From positions 1-64,000 of the forward strand of contig JAIWZP010000093.1 of the NCBI GenBank assembly GCA_025201375.1: DNA of 64,000 bases, in the 5' to 3' direction. Both the position numbers and the translations under genes were made by a program. A model generated the notes under the pieces. The model was not told where the DNA came from, made no database searches, and saw only the letters and a list, made by a program, of their open reading frames with translations. Within the stretch, counting starts at the first letter, position 1, and each line of letters begins with the position of its first letter. This document shows, one piece after another, positions 36,298 through 51,330 of this stretch. Source of the stretch: Gongronella butleri. Taxonomy: Eukaryota > Mucoromycota > Mucoromycetes > Mucorales > Cunninghamellaceae.

Positions 36298-38003
36298 ATG
36301 CATCACACACGTAAGCCATGGACGCCCTTTGTCTCGATTGATGCGCTGATCTCTCCTTTTTTATATAGATCTGTCCCTCTCTCTACGTGCCCTACGACCA
36401 GCTATGGCTTATCGCGTTGCTGGCCATCGATTCGCATCGACCGTGGCCAAGGCCGCCGCTGAAAAAGAAAAAGTCGTCATCTTGGGTAAGAAAAGCAAAG
36501 AAAACGACGCGACACGCGCCAATTGACATGGATCCTATTACCTCTTAGGATCTGGGTGGGCAGGCTTCAAACTCATGCGCACCCTGGACAAGAAAAAGTA
36601 TGACGTCGTCGTCGTCTCGCCAAGGTAAGGTTAAAAAATCTAAAGCATCTCTTTTTGAGCTTTTTTTTTTTTTGGTTTTAAAGAAATCATTTTGTATTTA
36701 CGCCGTTGCTAGCAAGTACGGCCGTTGGCTCCCTCGAATTTCGATGCATTACCGAGCCCATCAGGTAAAAAAAAAAAAAATTACGGCGATCATGGCTGAA
36801 AATGATTATACATGAATGAAAATGATTGACAAAGGTGTTGATTGTGCTCATGATGCTCTCAATTGCAATCATAGGCGCGTGGAGCAATTGGCGTACTACC
36901 AAGCAACCTGCACTGGAATTGGTAAAAAAAAAAACTACATGAAAGAGCAAGGCGCCATTGCTGACAAACCAGGGCGATTTTGCAGATCTCGCGAAAAAGG
37001 AGGTTTATTGCACGTCGAGCGCTTCTGGCGCGGATGGATCTAGCTTTTCGCTTTCGTACGACAAGCTTGTGATTGGTGTAGGCGCGTATTCGAATACATT
37101 TGGCATTCCGGGGGTCAAGGAGCACGCATGTTTTCTCAAGGACGTTGAAGACGCGCGGCGGATCCGTCGGCGGCTGATTGAGTGCTTTGAAGCAGCGTCG
37201 CACCCGGGTTTGCCGTTGGCGACAGTGCGCCGCCTCTTGCACTTTGCCATTGTCGGAGCTGGGCCCACGGGCATCGAGTTTTCCGGCGAGCTGCACGACT
37301 TTTGCACGCGCGACGTCGCCAGATCATACCCATCGCTTATGCCGCACGTCTCCATCACCCTGTACGACGTCGCCCCAAAGATCCTCAGCGCATTTGATGC
37401 GTCGCTTGCCAAATACGCACACCAGCAATTCGACCGCAGAGGCATTCGTATTAAGACGCGTAAGAAAATGGCTTTTTTTAAAGCAGAAAGATCACTATTG
37501 ACGCCTTTTTTTTTCTTTTGCAGGACGCCATGTCGAAAAGGTCACGCCTCACTCGCTTCACATCAAGGACGAAGGCGAGGGTAAAAAAAAACAATAAAAC
37601 GCAAAAACACAAAAATGGCCCATTGGCCGCGTGACAATGGCCCAAAATTCACACACACAACCTCTTTTTTTTTTTCTCATGTAGTGCCTTATGGTCTGCT
37701 GGTGTGGTCGACGGGTCTGATGCAAAACCCACTGGTCGCTGGCATGGATGTTGCCAAGGACACAAAGCAGCAACGGTAAGGCACTCCTTCATTGGCTTTT
37801 AATTGGCTTTCCGTCGCGCTGATTTCAAAATCCATTTTTTGATGACAATTAGGCTGCTCACGGACGATTTGTTGCGCGTCATCGACAAGCACGGCCGGCC
37901 AATGGATGGGGTGTACGCCGTGGGCGATGCCGCGGTCATCCAAGGTGCAAATTTGCCCGCTACGGCGCAAGTGGCGACACAGCAAGCCGTGTACCTCGGC
38001 CAA

Positions 38004-38038
<35 letters not shown>

Positions 38039-38452
38039 CGCCGATGATGCTGCCACTCTATGAATCTCACGTCTGTCCTAAAGTGCTGAACCAGAACAAA
38101 CAGCACGCTTCGTTGCTGTCACTTGCACCGCTGTTGCCGTCGCCGTTTCAGTTCAAGAATCGCGGCATGATGACATACATTGGCAACAGCGAGGCGCTTT
38201 TGGACATGTCGTCTGTCCACGCCATTGCAAAGTACGCCGGCAAATGGGCATGGCTCTTTTGGCGCTCGGCCTACCTGTCCATGAGCATGAGCGTTCGCAA
38301 TCGCATGCTGATCCCCTACTATTGGTACGTAAAAAAAAAAAAAAAGGAACAAAAAGAAACATTTTTTTCCATTGAACTCTTTTTTTTTCTCCTCAACTTC
38401 CTCAATTAGGCTCCTGACATGGCGTTTGGGAAGAGACCTGACGCGCATCTGA
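36298..38452 (+). CDS. Type II (alternative) NADH dehydrogenase, mitochondrial
   Basis: Eleven exons (36298-36310, 36369-36485, 36549-36624, 36684-36764, 36875-36921, 36986-37459, 37524-37580, 37685-37775, 37853-38004, 38084-38324, 38410-38452) give about 463 residues. It is a rotenone-insensitive, non-proton-pumping FAD enzyme that passes electrons from NADH to ubiquinone. The FAD dinucleotide fold starts at VVILGSGWAGF (about residues 40-50), with the family-typical FTPLLASTAVGSLEFR. The second fold is FAIVGAGPTGIEFSGEL, then YAVGDAA. The C-terminus GRDLTRI is the membrane-anchor end. A 13-base first exon adds MHHTH|LSLSLRALRPA in frame before an internal ATG at 36404, giving a basic presequence. 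No EF-hand insertion is seen. Internal or external orientation cannot be told. Confidence 0.92.
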
Positions 38453-38482
38453 GCAAGACAAGCTCGGTGGCACACACAACAA

Positions 38483-38488
38483 AATAAA
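38483..38488 (+). terminator. Poly(A) signal of the NDH-2 gene
   Basis: AATAAA 30 bases after the NDH-2 stop codon. Confidence 0.55.
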
Positions 38489-40304
<1,816 letters not shown>

Positions 40305-40354
40305 AATTCATCCCGCCCGCTTTGGCTGTCCATGCTCCCTGTGTATCATACTGA

Positions 40355-40360
40355 AATAAA
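40355..40360 (+). terminator. Poly(A) signal of xylose reductase
   Basis: AATAAA about 50 bases after the stop codon. Confidence 0.55.
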
Positions 40361-41029
40361 AAACAAACATATACATATTGTTTCCATCCCTTATTTTGGA
40401 GAGAAGCAAAAAGGGGGAGAGAGGCACCCTTGGTGATATTTTGTCTTTTTTTTTTTTTTTTTTTTTTTTTTTGCAAATGACCGCACTCTGCTTTGTAAGC
40501 AAGTTCAGGGTGCACGAGCGGAGTGCCAAGAACGCGACACAGAAAAAAAAAAGCGGCACGGGTCCGACGCGGTCTCCGAACAAAGCCAAAATGCGTTAAA
40601 CATCTCGCAAACGGCCATTTGACCGCATTCAAGCTCGACACTGAGCAGCAAGCACCGACGACTTTATCAAGAGGACAGCAACCACGATATTCATTAGGAG
40701 CACACCCGACATCATGCTGAACAGCGAGGGTTGCAAAGGAAGTCTAAAAATTAAAAGTAGCAAATTCTTGCAAATCCGGAAAACGTACAATGCCAAGAGA
40801 CGCGACATTTAAACACGGTCGTGTGTCAGCCTTGGGCATTCACTGACTCAAACTTGGCGCCATTTGGATAAGTTGTTCACAAAATACCTCATAAGTAACC
40901 ATTTTTAGCGATGAATCGACATGAACTCGCCGAACACGCACAGCAGCGCTCCAAAACGCGTCCAAAAGTGAACGGCCGACCCGATAACAGGGCAGGATGC
41001 GACTTGTATTAGTAAAAATCATCGGGACG

Positions 41030-41680
41030 CACACCACACGTCAATCAAATTTTAGCCATGGCGAGCCTCCAAAACCAAAATTGAAAAAATGGGTCTCCAG
41101 AATTCGGCCAAACTTACACACAAGATGCGTCGCATGGAGAAACCACGGAAAATGCCAAAAAAGAGTAGAGTCGACTTGTTGGTTAACGAGCAATTCGTGA
41201 TTTTATATTTTATTTCAGCTGCGAATTGTGCGGGGAAAACGCGCTCTTAGACCCGCGGTGATGCGCCCATTATCAAGGGTTGCTCCAGATGCATGAATTT
41301 GATATAGAGCAGATGCGTGTCGCGCGACGTTTGACGCGGTTTTTCACGCGTCGAAAAATCCTTATGAGTTTCAACCCGTGTCAAAAATGCCACAGCTTTC
41401 TTTTTTCATTGATCATTGATGTCCACATACGCGGCGATTCGAGCTCTTTCTGATGATGTGTGTTTCTCGAAGATGCAGTTGGTTTTCGTTCGGATGGCCT
41501 TGAATCGAAAATAAAACGTTAATGCCGCATTACGCCAGACCCAGCCAATGGACCCCTGGGTTTTAAGCCATTTTCGCCCGTGATTGTGACCCGCTTACCA
41601 TGTGGTAAAACGGCGCGGCGGTATGAGGACTTAAATTTACCTCATTTCCCCATTTACGCCTATGAAACTGGCGCTTCATC
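41030..41680 (+). repeat. Dispersed repeat family A, copy 3
   Basis: Carries the same ordered blocks as copies 1 and 4. They are GGTCTCCAGAATTCGGCCAA (41091), GGAGAAACCACGGAAAATGC (41136), CCAGATGCATGAATTTGATA (41286), GTTTGACGCGGTTTTTCACG (41330), GAGCTCTTTCTGATGATGTG (41440) and TTACCATGTGGTAAAACGGC (41596) followed by GAGGACTTAAAT. Same orientation as the other copies. Confidence 0.7.
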
Positions 41681-42837
41681 AAAAACTTGCTCATCTGGTC
41701 CCAAATTTGGATCAGTTGATGGTAGACCCAAATCTTCAGTACTGTTAATTTTTTCGCGAATCGGAACACGCAGTCGCGAGAAAGTTCGATATCCGAGTTT
41801 GCTAGTGAAAAGGCTGTAAATCTTGTGCGACAGCCTTTTTTTTGCGAGTTTGGCACACAATTGTAATCTGTATGACTGTTTCTCAAGTTTGTTTAGATCG
41901 CAAAACTGTAGTGGACGACGTATGCCATGTAAAATCACCTGTTTTGAATGGATTTTTAGATAAATCTGGTGAAATGACCGAAATTGAGCTTTTTACACGT
42001 GGTGAACTTTTTTTCATTAAGTCACGAGCTTTGAGCGATCCGCTGAGAGCGTCAAAATTGCCGTAGATCACCGATAAGCAGAATGCTTAATGACAAAAAC
42101 GCAAAATACGCAACAAACGTGAAAATTTGATTTTTTTGGCTAGTCTTTTTCTTTTTAACCAATGCAAGACCTTGAAGCAAGCAACAAATTGTAGGCAACG
42201 ATACATTATGCTTCATGACAACGCCGACCGCGGGGGAGGGGATTTTCTAGCGCGAAAGCTGCGCAAATTGCAAAGCTAAATCAGGTTAGGCACCGTACTT
42301 CGGCATCGACCCTGATACACGGTATGGAAAATTTGGCTGTGAGCTCATAAAAAGGACCCCTGATCATCCATGAGCTGCCCGCACCACCTCAGTGAATCTG
42401 CTGTGATCAGTCAATCAGGACGGATCTTTCCTTATTTAGATGGACGCCATGGTCGTAGCTTCTTGTTTCAGCAAGGGCAGCCGAGGGACCAATTTGTCGT
42501 CACGAAAAAAAAAAACTGAGCAAAGGCCATTGTCAACTCTTGTACTGATGAAAGTGTTTGTGATTGAATAGACGTTGGAAGCTTCATCGTTTGCTATTTT
42601 TTTTTTCTGTGATGCATGACTGAGTTCCAAAGATAGCGCGCACCGACGCGCGCAGGTGTCAAAGAAAAATCATGCTAGGTTTCAAAGCCAGGCCAAACCC
42701 TTGCCGAGGGTTAGCGTGGTGCCTTATTTTTTTTTCTAAAAGGCCTCGTTTCAGCCTTAGTTTGTTTTTCTTTTCTCCTTTTCCTCCTTTTTTTTTTTTT
42801 ATGTGAAGCATTCTCAAGCTCGATAAAAGAGAAAAAA

Positions 42838-44844
<2,007 letters not shown>

Positions 44845-44878
44845 GCGGACGCACGCCTACCATGGTTGCCGACAAACA

Positions 44879-44884
44879 AATAAA
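44879..44884 (+). terminator. Poly(A) signal of PDC paralogue 1
   Basis: AATAAA 35 bases after the stop codon. A 32-base A run lies about 25 bases further on. Confidence 0.55.
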
Positions 44885-44900
44885 AAGATGCCAATATTTC

Positions 44901-44943
<43 letters not shown>

Positions 44944-45693
44944 CACTACATTTATCACAACATGTGCTGGCGCATAACATTGCTGTTTGACTGACGTGCG
45001 CATTGCATCGGCGGCTCGGAGACGGAGTGTGCACAAAATATCAACCTTTCCGTGCCACGATGCGTAAAAGTTGCTCATCGTACCAGAAACGCGCTCGCCC
45101 AATCCCTTTCCGTGCCAACGGACCGTGCACATTGACTTTATTTTTAAAAAAAAAAGCCAGATAAAATGTCGATGTCATTGTTCATTGCTATAATCAAAGT
45201 GCGATCGAGCATCGAGAGCAGGGCTTCAAATGCAAATCGGTGGATATGCACTATTGACTGGGCATGTCACTGACATTGGTCGCTGGCAATGAGAATGTTG
45301 ATCGGAACACGTGTTTTCAATGCATTAGCCAGTCCAACATCAATTTGATTGGAGGTAAATGACGCGTAAAACACGCAATTTTGTATCGCTTTCCTGCAAG
45401 CAGTGATTAAAACTAAAAAATATCCTCTTGAATGTCACTGTCATTTTGTCATATCGTGCGATGATAAAAGTACGATAAAGTAAAAGCGTTTGACAACGGC
45501 TTTTGTTCGGCTAATCCACTCCTGTGGATCTCGCATGTGGTCACGATCCCCGCCATGGCCGATTGTCTAAATCTGCCGCTCCGGATCGTGCTTCGGTCTC
45601 AATGCGCTGATCTCCGTGGCTCGATTCGTTGCATTACAATAAAAAAACATTGAGAATAAAAAACACGTTGAGTTATTTTATCTAGACGATGAG

Positions 45694-45700
45694 TATAAAA
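45694..45700 (+). promoter_or_regulatory. TATA box of PDC paralogue 2
   Basis: TATAAAA (followed by GG) 80 bases before the ATG at 45774. The first PDC has no comparable element that close to its ATG, hinting at different expression. Confidence 0.55.
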
Positions 45701-45773
45701 GGTCGTGCGTGCACTGAGCAAGTCTAATGGATTTGTGGCAGCCATCTAAACGACAGTTCTCTCTCTTGTACCT

Positions 45774-47823
45774 ATGACAATGATCAAGACCACCATTGCC
45801 GAATACTTACTGAAACGCATCAAAGAGTTGGGCATTAACAGCATTTTTGGCGTACCGGGTGATTTCAATCTAAAATTACTAGATTACATTGAAGGTGACT
45901 TTGAGAGGAACAAGCAAAAGCGAAAAAAAAAAAACGAGAGAATAAAAAGTACTATCAAGCTTAATGCCGCGTCTCCATCGTAGACGACCCTGATTTGACG
46001 TGGTCTGGCCAGGCAAACGAGCTAAACGCGTCCTACGCGGCTGATGGCTATGCGCGCATCAATGGCGCAGGCTGTGTTACAACCGTGTACGGCGTAGGCG
46101 ACCTCTCTGTATCGTGTGGTAAAACTAATAATCGCGGGGCAAAAAGTTGGAAACGACTGATTTCTTTGTATTTCTTTGTATTTCTTTGTCTACAATGTAG
46201 GCATGGCAGGATCCTTCGCAGAGAGGGTGCCTGTCATCTATCTGGTGGGACTGCCATCCACCAAAGCTCAGATCAATAGGGCCCTCGTGCATCATTCACT
46301 AGGCGATGGTGATTTTAGCATTTTTTCAAAAATGATTGCGCCACTCAACTGCGCACGCGCGCAATTGTCTTGCACTGCAGCGGCACATCAAATTGACCAT
46401 GTCCTTTGCGAGAGCATGCGATTGCGACAACCTGGTAAGCAAGGATGGGAAATAAAAAAAAAAAAAAAAGTCAAATGCAATGTGTCGCGTTCACTTTTTT
46501 TTTCTTTTTCCACACTGCAAGGTTACATTTGCTTCAATGTCGATGTGATTGAACAAATGATTGACGTGCATGATGCACCGCTGGAACTCCAACCAGTGCA
46601 GAATCCTGTGGATTCACAAGAAGCGGCGCTGCGTGCCATACTTGGCCTTGTGGCGACGGCCAAGCGGCCCATTGTGATTGCAGATGCATGTGCAGCGCGC
46701 TTTCATATGCGTGAGGCACTCCAAAAGTTCCTGGATGTGTCTGGATTCCCTGTGTATGTCACACCCATGGGCAAAGGCGTCATTGAGGCGACACACACTA
46801 GTTTCCGCGGCTGTTACAGTGGCCAGCCGTCGCTTCCTGGGATTGTGCAGGAAGTGGACGCCGCAGACCTCGTGATCCAAGTGGGTGGGCTCGGGGCTGA
46901 CGCGAACACGGGCGCGTTCTCTGGCGTCTTTGAAAAAAACAGGGTTGTTGCGCTTCACTCGGCGGCAACACACGTCCAGCACTCCATCTATGAGCACGTC
47001 GGCATGCATAGTCTGCTGCCTTTGCTGACGCGTCATTTCCCCCCATCCGCGCGCCTGTCACCAAAGGAGCTCGAGGCGCGGCTGGGTCCGCGTCCCATGC
47101 GACCATTGGTCAAACCCGGAAAAAAACTCACGCAGGATTACTTTTGGCAGGCCATTGGCCAATATCTGCCGCCACGCGCCGTTGTTGTTGTCGAGACCGG
47201 CACCGCCTTTTTGGCGTCTGCTAACTTGGATGGACCCTCCGAGGCGACCTTTATCTCACAATATCTGTGGGCTGCCGTTGGTAAGAGACAAGCGGCCAAA
47301 TGACCCAACATGGCTGAGTAATTTGCTTTTTTTTTTTTGTGTTTTACTCTTTTTTATAGGCTACACGTTACCGGCCGCCATGGGCGCCGCATTGGCCGAT
47401 CAGACGCGTCGCGTCTTTTCGATCATTGGCGACGGATCATTTCAATTGACAGCGCAGGCAATTGCGTCCATGTTGCACCACGGATTGTGCCCGGTGCTCA
47501 TTGTGCTCAACAATGACGGATATCTCATTGAAAAGATGATCCACGGGCCAACAAGGCAATACAATGATATTCCAATGTGGCAGTACGCCAACTCGCTTGA
47601 TTACTTTGGCGCCGGTCTGCAATGCAATGCAAGGCGCGCTGTGCGGAGACCCCTGCTTGGTGTGCAAAAGAAAATCACCACGCGCGACCAATTCCACCGG
47701 GCCATGGCCCAGACCACCGAACAGCCCGATCGTATCCATCTGCTCGAGCTCATCATGCCGCACGATGACGCCCCCCTCGAGGCAATCGCTAATATAGAAA
47801 TGGCGCGAACGCTGCAAAACTAA
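45774..47823 (+). CDS. PDC: Pyruvate decarboxylase, paralogue 2
   Basis: Five exons (45774-45894, 45984-46118, 46201-46434, 46522-47280, 47360-47823) encode 570 residues. It has the same fold and motifs as the upstream gene: [21 protein letters not shown] with the catalytic Glu, [10 protein letters not shown] with the His pair, [10 protein letters not shown]...NN, and [13 protein letters not shown]. The first four exons are exactly as long as in paralogue 1 (121, 135, 234 and 759 bases), so the pair arose by tandem duplication and kept every intron position. The proteins have diverged strongly (GNGDF to GDGDF, and much of the middle domain). The C-terminus ends MARTLQN and differs completely. 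No disabled motif is seen, so it is probably active. The substrate may have shifted toward other 2-keto acids, but that is a guess. Confidence 0.91.
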
Positions 47824-48505
47824 GATCAGAAAAAAATAAAAGCTTGCTTCGCAGCGCGTTCAAAATGACTCGTCTTTTTTTCGTATTTTCTTAAAAAAAA
47901 TAAGACGTGATGTATCACTCAATTGAAAAGTGACGAGTCCAATGCCAATGACAATGTAATGAAAGGTCATGCACATGCAAAATGTGCGGTTGACATTGCT
48001 CGATGCCAAGCACAACCCAAAAAGAAAAAAAATAATACAAAAATGAGCGAACTCACGTGAATTACAATGCATCCGCCAGCTACCCATTGAATTTAGCCTT
48101 TGTATCTGCCTTGTGAACAATGGCCAGGATAGTCTGCTGCCGGTGGACAAAGAAAAAACAAGAGAAAGAGGGGAAGACCGACCAATTTCTACAAAATCCT
48201 CATTTTCAAAACACGATACTATTATATACTCGCTCACTTTGGTGCATGCGCAATCCACGTTCTTTTTTTTTTTTGTGCGATGCACGCGGACACTCCTAGC
48301 CCTTTTCCTGGTATGGAAAATAAATCGACAAACAGACCGTTTTGCACGCGCCTTCGCCTTTTCGTGCCCCCATTGGCTCGCAATGAGACGAAATCGACTG
48401 TAATGATGGCTAAATGTGCTCGTTTTTTAATGCAGTTGAGTCGGTATGATTGTTAAATGATTGTAAAAGGCTTGGCAAATGAAATTACAGGCAATTGAGG
48501 CGAAT
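47824..48505. other. Convergent spacer
   Basis: Between PDC paralogue 2 (+) and the 48-residue protein (-). AT-rich, with the 3' ends of both. No gene recognised. Confidence 0.5.
47835..47840 (+). terminator. Poly(A) signal of PDC paralogue 2
   Basis: AATAAA 12 bases after the stop codon. Confidence 0.5.
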
Positions 48506-48768
48506 TCATGGCTTCTCTTCTGCTTTGTCGCCTTGTGGCGCGGCCAGGGGCATCGACTATGCAAGAGAAAAAGAGGTGAGTCGGGTTGACAGAACGACCA
48601 ATTTGCCACGTACCATAGGTGGCTTCAAGATCTATGAAAAGAGAGCGGGAAAATGAGATAAATGGCAAAAGATTGGTTTTTTTCGCTTACTCTGTTGACA
48701 GCCGTGCTTCCGACAGCCATGCCGGTGCAGAGAGTAAGAAACATGACAAACTTGTTGGCGCGGGCCAT
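48506..48768 (-). CDS. Small single-pass membrane protein, 48 residues
   Basis: Three tiny exons (48768-48691, 48631-48614, 48556-48506) join in phase zero to encode 48 residues beginning MARANKFVMFLTLCTGMAVG and ending GDKAEEKP. The middle exon is only 18 bases (ILKPPM), flanked by a good CATAG acceptor and a GTACGT donor. Residues about 6-25 form one hydrophobic helix preceded by Arg and Lys and followed by a short polar tail. That pattern fits small mitochondrial inner-membrane or ER proteins. I do not recognise the family. It is convergent with PDC paralogue 2 and divergent from SmG, whose ATG lies 278 bases away, so the two may share a promoter region. Confidence 0.6.
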
Positions 48769-49045
48769 GGTGTTTGACGAGAAAATGCGAAAGAAAGTGC
48801 TAAAAAGCGACAAGAGCGGAGATTGGAAATAAAAGTGAACTCGTTTGCCCGCCATGCCTTGTTTTTTTGTTTTTTTTTCTTTGTCTTCACAAACACAGCT
48901 CAAAGGTATGGCATCCGTGCTGCACGAGGCGAGATCTGGCCATGAACAGCTCAAAAGCGTGCTGGAGACGCGAGGAAAAGAGGAAAATGAGGTGACAAGC
49001 GGCCATTGACCTGATTTTTTTGACATTTTCTCTAGTTTTTTGATC

Positions 49046-49417
49046 ATGGGTAAAGCCTCCACGCCTGAATTGAAAAAGTAAGGGAACCCCATCGACATGG
49101 CATCGCGTTGAAACTGACGATCGACGCCTGGTTTTGCAATTTTAGGTACATGGACAAGCACTTGTCGCTGCAGCTCAACCACAATCGAAAGGTGACGGGC
49201 ATCCTGCGCGGCTACGATCCTTTCATGAACTTGGTTCTTGATGAAGCTGTCGAAGAAATCAGCCCCAGCGAGAAGAAGCCCATTGGCATGATCGTACGGG
49301 AACCCACTATTGTCAAAAAAAAAACCGCGAATTGGCATCGGCTCACATTTTTTTCTATTTTGCTAGGTGATCCGCGGCAACAGCGTCACGTTGATGGAAA
49401 ACTTGGAGCGCATCTAG
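49046..49417 (+). CDS. SMX2: Small nuclear ribonucleoprotein G (SmG)
   Basis: Three exons (49046-49077, 49146-49293, 49367-49417) encode 76 residues, the standard SmG length. SmG is one of seven Sm proteins that ring the U1, U2, U4 and U5 snRNA Sm site in the spliceosome. The Sm1 motif is YMDKHLSLQLNHNRKVTGILRGYDPFMNLVLDEAVEE, abbreviated here as its start DKHLSLQLNHNRKV and end GYDPFMNLVLDEA. The Sm2 motif IRGNSVTLMENLERI follows the last intron. The N-terminus MGKASTPELKK matches SmG rather than LSm7. AATAAA at 49464-49469 lies 47 bases past the stop codon. Confidence 0.95.
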
Positions 49418-49463
49418 AATGTTGCGCATGATTGCCCTGTAAATATGCAATTGATCGATGAAA

Positions 49464-49469
49464 AATAAA
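49464..49469 (+). terminator. Poly(A) signal of SmG
   Basis: AATAAA 47 bases after the SmG stop codon. Confidence 0.55.
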
Positions 49470-49884
49470 AACAACCGCATTCCCTTGATCCTGACGCCAA
49501 GAATTGTGTGGTGTGTAATGCTCGAGAATATCGTATTGCATGGAGTGTGGGCCCCTGAGATAGATGATTATCACGCGGTGGCGTCAAGCAGTCGGGGTGG
49601 CGGGAAACAGAGCCAATTCATTACGATTCGCGATTCACGCCGTCCAAACACGCCATGCGTGCATTTTGTGTTATTCAAATTCACGTACGCATGGCCGTAA
49701 CAACCCTTAAGGTTGAGCTGGAGACCGCTTTGGCACACTGCTAATGAGAATCTCTATAAAATGCCATTTTATGATCAAACCGACTGATGCTCCTCAAAGT
49801 AGGATTTGCAATGTCCCGAAAAGCGTCTTATTGTGACGCGGCCTTGAAACAACCTTAGGAGGCTGTAGTTTGCAGCCGGTAAAA

Positions 49885-50560
49885 GACATTGGAGGCGCGC
49901 CTCACTCAACGTTGAATTTTACCATTGTCGAGCTCCAAAACAAAAATCGAAATTTTGAGTCTCCAGAATGCCACCAAACTTGCTCCAAGGAATATCTTCA
50001 TGGAGAAACCACGAAAATGCCAAAAGAGGACGCGATGGATCTGTTAGCTGGCGAGTAAAATGAGAAATCAGGTAAAATTTCAACCGCGAATTGCACGGGA
50101 AAAACGCGTCCATAGAGCCGCGCCGATGCGCCTACCCGAAAGAGACACGCCAGGTGCATGGAGTCGATTAGATACAGGCGCGTGGAACTCGAAGCTTGAC
50201 GCGGTTTATCACGCGTCCAAGTCGACCCGCAAATAGGCTGCTCGCGTCAATTCTGTCTGGAACTCGTTTTTCGCATTGATCATGGATAGCCACGTACGCA
50301 ACAGACCGTGCTCTTTCTGGTGGTCTGTGTTTTACGACTTTGAGGTCAATTTTCATCGACTTACTCTTGAAGTGAAAAAATGAGGCAATTTGTGTTTTAC
50401 GAGTTAACGAGTCGATGCACCCCAGCTTTTTACTTGATTTCCTTTGATGAATCGGGTATGTTTACCATGTAGTAGGATGGCGTGGCAACCTGAGGACCTA
50501 AAGTCGACCAGTTTCAAACCATGACTGCACCCCTTGGAAAATTCGCAATTTTTGAAAATG
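49885..50560 (+). repeat. Dispersed repeat family A, copy 4
   Basis: Ordered blocks shared with copies 1 to 3. They are GAGTCTCCAGAATGCCACCA (49957), GGAGAAACCACGAAAATGCC (50002), AAAACGCGTCCATAGAGCCG (50101), ACGCCAGGTGCATGGAGTCG (50146), CTTGACGCGGTTTATCACGC (50196), GTGCTCTTTCTGGTGGTCTG (50309), TTTACCATGTAGTAGGATGG (50461) and GCACCCCTTGGAAAATTCGC (50527). Same orientation as the others. Confidence 0.7.
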
Positions 50561-51330
50561 GATATTGCGCACCATCCACTGGAACGCTGTGCCACAAGAG
50601 TGGGCTTATTTGAACCACAACGCGCGAATGCTTCGGTCAAAGAGTAGTTCGGCCTTGTAGATTGCTAAATCGTCGATAAGCAAGCAAAAATGCAAGAAAA
50701 CATTCCAAATCAGTCGTTTCACGATAGTCGCCAAGTGGATCTTCATTGTTGTTGCAGAGCATAAAACTAGCACAACTGGACCCCAAATCCTGTGCAGTAC
50801 ACTTGATGCAGGACGACTTCAGCGTGATCATAGATTTCACAAAAATTACAAAAACCACAAATTCGTTCTTTCTGGGCGCTCCATTTCTCTGATCTTTGTC
50901 AAACATGGTCTCGTTGTTCATAATGGACGCTGAAATGTAACGTGCTTGTCATGCGAGACTGGTCAATAGCCATTTTCTAAAAATCACACGAATTACTTTA
51001 TTTCACGAAGCAAAAAAGGAGGAGGTATTACGAGAATGAGAAAATAGTGCCGCATCCTGCTGGACGACGCGGTCATGGACGCCCTGGATGATGTTTTTGA
51101 GACTGCGTCACGGCAGGATGGTCCTTGACAACGCGGGCGCAGTGCGCAGAAATCATCTTTTTTTTTTTTTTTTTACGTAATCCAGCCCTTTTGGCAGCAT
51201 CTAGCCGTGCAAGCGACACTGTGGCGCCAAAGAACATCACACGTTTGGGTGACGAAGAAAAAAATGACATACCATATTGGCTTTTTTATTAGGAATCTAT
51301 AGAATGCGTTTTTAAATAGAGAAACAGGGC

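Larger units (their letters stand above)
40305..42837. other. Intergenic region with family A repeat
   Basis: About 2.5 kb. It holds the xylose reductase 3' end, a 27-base T run near 40446-40472, a family A repeat at about 41030-41680 and AT-rich sequence up to the first pyruvate decarboxylase. No gene recognised. Confidence 0.5.
44845..45773. other. Spacer between the two PDC genes
   Basis: About 0.93 kb with a 32-base A run and AT-rich sequence. The end nearest 45773 is the promoter of the second PDC. No gene recognised. Confidence 0.5.
49418..51330. other. Convergent spacer with family A repeat
   Basis: About 1.9 kb between the 3' ends of SmG (+) and CLPTM1 (-). It holds a family A repeat at about 49885-50560 and AT-rich sequence. 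TTTATT at 50997-51002 may be the CLPTM1 poly(A) signal. No gene recognised. Confidence 0.5.

Noticed and set aside
36404..36406. ATG at 36404 as the main start of NDH-2
   Set aside because: The upstream ATG with a phase-correct intron gives a better mitochondrial presequence and fits the TATA position. The internal ATG is kept only as a possible alternative.
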